From Motacilla alba alba (Eukaryota > Chordata > Aves > Passeriformes > Motacillidae): DNA of 64,000 nt. Positions 58,586 through 64,000 of this stretch are shown piece by piece. Below the pieces are notes generated by a model. It did not search any database, had not been told where the DNA came from, and saw only the letters and a program-made list of their open reading frames with translations. The DNA lies in NCBI RefSeq assembly GCF_015832195.1, contig NC_052045.1:5022001-5086000 (forward strand), read 5' to 3'. A program made the translations under genes and the position numbers. Each line of letters begins with the position of its first letter. The stretch's first letter is position 1.

Positions 58586-59491
58586 CGCGCCCGCCTCTGG
58601 CCCCGCCGCGCTGCCCCCACGGGCCGGTCACGCCCGTGTCCCCGGCACGACAAACCCGGTGCCACCACTGGGCTGTGACAGCGCCGCGCAGCAGTTCCGG
58701 CTTTGTGTCCCGTTTTTTCCTCTGCTTTTTGTTTGTTTGGTTGTTTTCGGGGTGTTTTTTAAAGCAGCCCCGCCCGCTCCGCCTCCCCCCTTCCCCGGCT
58801 CCGCTTCAAAGCGCGGCCCCGCCGGCCGCAGCAGCTGCGCTGAATTAGGGGCAGAAATCCCCGTTTTCCACCCGGAGAGTCCCGGGAAACTCCTGCACGG
58901 CCGGGAAGGGAAAGGTCGGGGCCGGGGGGCTCCGGCCGGGACCCTCAGGTGCGCAGGGAAAGCTCTGCGCGGGATCTGCGCGGCATTTTCATCCCCGCTC
59001 CGGAGACCTCCCCGCCCTGGCCAGGCTGGAACCCCCGCGCTGATTTATTTTCCATGCGGGAATCCTTCCCAGAGCCGGCAGCAAAGGGGGTTCTGGGGCT
59101 CAGGTGGGTTTTGGGGAGGGGAGAGTAGTGTCCCCACTGAGCAGGGGGGTGTCCAACCCCCCTGGCCCCACAGCCTTTCCCTGCACCGGGGAGGTCAGCC
59201 GGGATAAATGAGCCTTAACGGGAAAAAAAATGTGGAAAGGGATAAAATTCACAGGCCAGCTGAGAAAGCAGGTTGAGGAGAGCAGAGCTGCTACAGGGCC
59301 CTGTGGCTTTGGGACAGGCAGGGGAGGTGTAGCATTCCATGCTCTGCTTCCAGGTGCTCCCAGAGTGCCAGGGAAGCCCTGGTACATCCAAATGTTTCAT
59401 TTTTCAGGATTTCTTGCTCTATCTGTCAGAGTCGCTGTCCTGGTGCACACATTCCCAAAATTTGGGCTGGCAGCAGGTTGTCTTTGTGAAG

Positions 59492-59653
59492 AACATGGAA
59501 TGGTTTGGGTGGGAGGGGACTTTAAACCTCATCCCAACCCATCCCCTGCCATGGCAGGGACACCTTCCCCTATCCCAAGCTGCTCCCAGCCCCATCCAAC
59601 CTGGCCTTGGGCACTTCCAGCGACCCAGGGGCAGCCACGGCTTCTCTGTGCCA
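59492..59653 (-). mobile_element. CR1 LINE 3'-end fragment
   Basis: The antisense CR1 tail reads 'acatggaatggtttgggtgg', 'gccatggcagggacaccttc', 'ccatccaacctggccttggg' and 'gcagccacggcttctctgtg'. Confidence 0.92.
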
Positions 59654-60202
59654 GTATTTGTTCTCAGATGTGTATTTAAATTGTCCCAGACTCACATTCT
59701 TGTCCTCAAGCCCCCATCCCAAGGGTGCTCCTTTCTCAGCTCAGGGTGAGCATTGCCCACTGATGTTAACACACATTTATAATATCTATACTTTTCTTGG
59801 CACACATTTACACACCAGACTCCTGGCATATCTCACTGGGACAGAGATTTGGCCAGGGAAAAGATCTCAGAAGAAGTGAAGGGGTGCAGATACAGCTGCC
59901 AAAAGCCCAAGCCCAACATCCAGCCTGGACACCTGGCTGGAAGACACCTCCTTCTCCAGCTGCTGACCCCACTGCAGTGCCAGTTCTGGTGTGGGCAACA
60001 ACTGAGTCTGAGAGGTGTAATCTGAATTATGGGTGGATTTGGCCTTGTGTTGCTCCATCCTTCCATGATCTCCATCAGCAGTGGCCTCTGATGTGGTTTT
60101 GTTTCCTGCAGGAAATGTCCGGGTGCTCCTGGCTGATGCCTCTGTGGGACAATGTCCACCCTGCTGCCCATCCTCTGGAATGCCATTCCACAGGATAAAG
60201 GT

Positions 60203-60278
60203 TCACTGTCCATGGCAGGAGGGCTGGAATTAGATGTTCTGTCAGGTCACATCAAACCCAAAGCATTCCATGATCCCT
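60203..60278 (+). mobile_element. Very short CR1 3' end
   Basis: The bases 'ctgtccatggcaggagggct', 'ggaattagatgttctgtcag' and 'acccaaagcattccatgatc' match the last 75 bp of a sense CR1. Confidence 0.75.
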
Positions 60279-61866
60279 TGTGGCAAGAAATGGATGGAGA
60301 ACTGGACAGGGGAAAGAAATTTGGGGTTGCCTCTTGCTCCTAGGCAGGTTCAGCCCCACCTCTGCAGATTTAATTCTTCTTACAAAGAGAAATTAATCAA
60401 ATTTTATGAACATGGTCATAATTAGAAGAGCATAAGCTCATGATTTTGAGGTGACCGGCAGGTCCTGGCCAGAGCTGATGGAAGCCAGCTGAGGGCACGG
60501 AGTGTGAACCTTTATCTCTGCTGACATGACATATTATTAAAAAGTATTTCGAGTAATCTTTGATTTCCTCAGCATTGCAACACATTTCAAGAACTTGGCC
60601 GGGGATCAACTGAGCCTTTTTAATTTCCTACACTGAAAAATAAAACAAAAATCAAGCCCGATTGAGATGATATAATCAGGAACATTTTGAGGGTTTAGGT
60701 CAAATTAATGTGTCAGAGAAGGGTTTTCAGGGGACTTGGGGAGCTTTAATCTGTCAAAGGCTGACTCAGAGCCTGCTTGGGCTTTGTAATCTTATTGTCT
60801 TTATGGAATTATGGGATGGAATGTCCTGAATTACCATCATCAGAGAGTCTAACAAATAATCAGTTGGCATAAAGTTCAGAATAACTAAGTTAATTTTAAA
60901 GCAAGTGTTGCACAATATGCCAGAAATGTTTGCTTAACTTGGAAATGATCTTTTAATACTGTCCCTTAATGTGTGAAAGCACTCAGGTAACCTCCAAACA
61001 CAGCCTTGTCGAGCCACTTTTGGGGCAGATTTTACGAGATGGAGTTCTTTTCAAGCTGTGCTTGATTTTGCCAAGATTTGTTTTGCATTTACCAAAACAA
61101 AAGAAAAAAATAACAAAGCAAACCAAACCTGCCTTTTGGCTTAGGAGATAATATTTTAATATCACCTGAACTCAATTATGCATCTAATACTTATCTCTTT
61201 CATATCTCCACTCCACCATGGATTTATATAGAGCTGCAATTATAAATTTGGTATGTGGATATATTTGGTTCTAATGGACAAATTCAAGGATTGTTCTGGC
61301 TAAACTCAAGGGTTGCTCATTCTTTGCTCCACAAATCATTAGCAAGAAAATTTTTATCCATTTAATATTTGGGAAAATCCTGGTTTCCAGCCCTGCAGTC
61401 TGATCAGAGAGGTGCAGCCCCATTACTCAAACCCTGGCTCCCAGGAGAGCCTCAGCCATCGCTTCTCCAATGTTAATTGAGTGATGAGCAGTCGAGTTTA
61501 CAACTGGGTGTGCGTGCATCTCTCTTCCCACTGGGTGCGTGTGAGGTGGGACACACTCTGAGCAATATTTTGGGTGGTGTAGCTCCTCTCCTCTTGCAGG
61601 GAGCAAAGCAGAGAATCCTGGGCTGATCCCATGTCCCTGACTGATCCCACCCCAGCCTTGGTGGCACCAACTACATCCACCACTTAAAACTCTTTCCTCT
61701 GCTGTAAAAAAGCATTTTCGGATAGATTTAACCCTTTTTGCACATGCAAACAGCTTCTTACTCCAGAGGTCACCTTCAAGCTTCCTTTTTTCCCTGGATT
61801 CCAACCTTACTGCTATCAGTAAATAAAAATGAGATTTTTTTTAGATCCAAATCTATTAGCTTGCAA

Positions 61867-62026
61867 ATCAAAGAATCCCAGAACAGTTTGGGTTGGAAGG
61901 GACCTTAAAGCCCATCCAGTGCCAGCCCCTGCCATAGGCAGGGGCACCTTCCACTGGCCCAGAGGGCTCCAAGCTCTGTCCTGACACTTCCAGGAATCCA
62001 GAGGCAGCCACAGCTGCTCTGGGCAG
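61867..62026 (-). mobile_element. CR1 LINE 3'-end fragment
   Basis: The antisense CR1 tail reads 'caaagaatcccagaacagtt', 'gttggaagggaccttaaagc', 'ggggcaccttccactggccc' and 'gcagccacagctgctctggg'. It has a ~10-bp deletion in the 'caacctggccttgga' block. Confidence 0.92.
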
Positions 62027-64000
62027 CCAAAATCTAACACAGAAATATGTAATAAATAGAATTGAACATGCTGCCTCCCATCTGCCAGGGGCACACTGGG
62101 AAGTGCAAGTGAATATCCAGTATTCCATTGTGCACAGAACACCCTTTCCTCGGAGGAAACAAAATAAACTTGTGGATGAGACTGTGCCACAAAGAGCTGC
62201 CGTGACCCACCAGGGCAAGGGATGGGAGGTTTATTATGGCAGGATGTGAGAGCTGGAATTGAACAGTTTTAAATGCCGTGGAGAGGCTGCAGTGGAGAGG
62301 TTGTGAGGCAGCTGAATGACCCTTCTGGGGGCTGGAAAAACACTGGCTTGGGTTCTACGGGAGCTGCCAGTGCCAATATTCAACTTGAATTTTTGTAAAC
62401 GAAACCTCCATTTCATAGGAGTCATTAACTAATTAGTCATTAACAGATTAACAAATATTTCTTTTTCCTAAAAATCTTTCAAACAGAAACTGCTGAAGAC
62501 TGAGGGATTCTTGGCAGAAAACACCCGTGGTAGTGTGAAACAGTGCTCAGGAGATTGTTTTCCCTGACATTCTCAAATATCCCGTTCCCCAGCACAGCTT
62601 TAATTTCATTCCATGATTATTTTGCCCCTCATGAACTTTGAAGAACCTCTGCTCTTCTGTGACTGTGTCTTCTCTCCATCCCTGCTGGGCTGTGGCACCT
62701 CTGGGCAGACTCCATTGATGCAAACCAGGAGGTGATGGCAAGGTATCCTTGTCCACAGGACAATCCTGAATTTATTCCATGGCAAAAATGGCAGATCTGA
62801 GCAAGAAATGAGCAGTTTGTGGTGGTGGCCAACCAGTGCTGAAGCTTCTTGGTTGACCTCCTAAAGAGGTCCTTCACCTCTGCGCGTGCTGCATTAGTTA
62901 AAGATAAATTAAAATAAATCTCTGTTATGTTATTTTATATATAACCCCCCCTAGAGTGTGCACGGGGAGCAGGGTTAAACCTTAAGGAAATGATTCAGTG
63001 AAGTAAAAACAATACAGACAGCATTTGGGGAGAGTTAAATCAAATTAGGGCACTCGGATCACTTCAGGAGGAGAGAGGGGTGGGCGGTGTTCACCTCACA
63101 TGCAGGGAAGTCAAGGAAGGGTCAATAATTCCCTTGTGGGGTGGGGTGAGGATGAGACTACAAGGGCACCTGTCCCCACAGGAACCTTCCTCCTGCTGTG
63201 GCTGGTGCCCTGCTGAGTTCCTGCAGGACCTCCAGTGTGATGTGATGGGACCCTCTGTGAGGTATCTCTCTGCAACCTCAGAGTATTTTCTGGAAAAGCA
63301 GGATTTCTCACCTCTGTGCCATGAGGAATGTTTTTAATGTGGCTTTTCTCAGCCCAGCTCCTGGTTTTGGGCTCGTGGTTGTGTGGGAGAATGAGGAGAA
63401 GCTGCTCCATCCCCTCTCCAGCCAGCAGCCTTCCATCCCTCCAAGCTGCTCTCCCACCACTTTTCCTTCACCATGGCTTCTCCAAAGCTCAGAAATAAAC
63501 CCAAGACCCATCCCCTTCCCCCTCTAAGTAACAGGGAAAATTCCTGATGCGTTGAACTTTTCTCAAAACACTTAAAGAAAATACTTAAAGGATGTATAAT
63601 AAGGGGGGATTTGGAGAGGCAAAACTCAGCACACGGATGAAGTAGAAAACCTTTAGAGTTGCACCAAAATGAATCCTCTCTGCCTTTACCTCAGGGAAGG
63701 GCTCCAGGGAGGGAGATGGGGTGACCCCAGGTGAGCCCCAGGCCCCCCTGTCCCCAGGGTCGCTCCTGCTCTCCTTGCTGCTGGAATATGGGGAGGGAAA
63801 AGCTGGAGTTCTCAGTTTAGCTGCCAGGAAAAGCACACAGGAGAAGTGAAATTAAAATACTTACAGGGAAGCTGATACTGAGCGATTCCATATTCCTGGG
63901 CAAGAGCTGGGCACAGCTGGGGCCACCTTCCCGTGCTCCCTGCTCAGCATCCTGAGGTCTGGAGACCTCAACTGGGACCTGAGCCCCAGGAGCCCTCTTG

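Larger units (their letters stand above)
55850..59110. promoter_or_regulatory. Long CpG-rich domain around TBX22 exons 1-7 and promoter
   Basis: GC- and CpG-rich sequence extends for about 3 kb over the first seven exons, the introns between them, the 5' flank and a separate CpG block at 58585-59060. It is broken by two A/G-rich tracts. Broad CpG domains are typical of developmental regulator genes that are Polycomb-controlled. Confidence 0.65.
59111..64000. other. Intergenic region upstream of TBX22
   Basis: No recognisable exons are present. It contains three CR1 fragments and otherwise AT-rich DNA with short unremarkable open frames. In other amniotes ITM2A is the next gene on this side, but no part of it is visible here. 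Confidence 0.55.

Overview
The window is nuclear DNA from a bird. The evidence is about two dozen 5'-truncated CR1 LINE copies with the avian 3' end (the 'TTCCAACCCAAACCATTC..ATGATT' type end), no mammalian SINEs, and two vertebrate genes whose spliced products read as full-length orthologues. The TBX22-CHMP1B pairing matches the conserved mammalian Xq21 neighbourhood, which in birds lies on chicken chromosome 4 / passerine 4A. The chromosome assignment is inference from known synteny, not something read in the bases.

Layout. 1-12.4 kb: no recognisable gene; CR1 fragments and a few simple repeats. 12.5-13.4 kb: a strong CpG island with GC boxes, an X-box/YY1-like element and a degenerate ~27-bp minisatellite; it looks like a promoter, perhaps with the first exon of an unidentified minus-strand transcript. 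13.4-25.2 kb: CR1 fragments, including a nested pair, and otherwise unexplained DNA. 25.2-26.1 kb: three CR1 pieces end to end, abutting the next CpG island. 26.3-31.9 kb (+): CHMP1B, eight coding exons, 199 residues, an ESCRT-III subunit. Its 3'UTR may run to about 34.9 kb. 34.9-51.5 kb: intergenic, with a 31-bp minisatellite at 39.7-40.2 kb, AT-rich simple repeats and three CR1 copies. 52.58-57.97 kb (-): TBX22, eight coding exons, 482 residues, a T-box repressor of craniofacial development. Its first seven coding exons are packed into 2 kb of GC-rich DNA. 58.4-58.6 kb: a long homopurine tract just upstream. 59.2-64.0 kb: intergenic, with three CR1 fragments.

The two genes are convergent (3' ends facing) and functionally unrelated: a housekeeping membrane-remodelling factor and a tissue-restricted transcription factor. 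The most interesting points are (1) CHMP1B here has introns and sits beside TBX22, the place where placental mammals keep only a CHMP1B2 pseudogene while using an intronless retrocopy elsewhere; (2) a 37-bp minisatellite in TBX22 intron 5 that begins exactly at the exon 5 splice donor, so the donor-like motif is repeated downstream; and (3) a second minisatellite, in the 13-kb CpG island, whose units also carry GTGAGT donor motifs. I found no tRNA, rRNA, CRISPR, virus or new enzymatic system.
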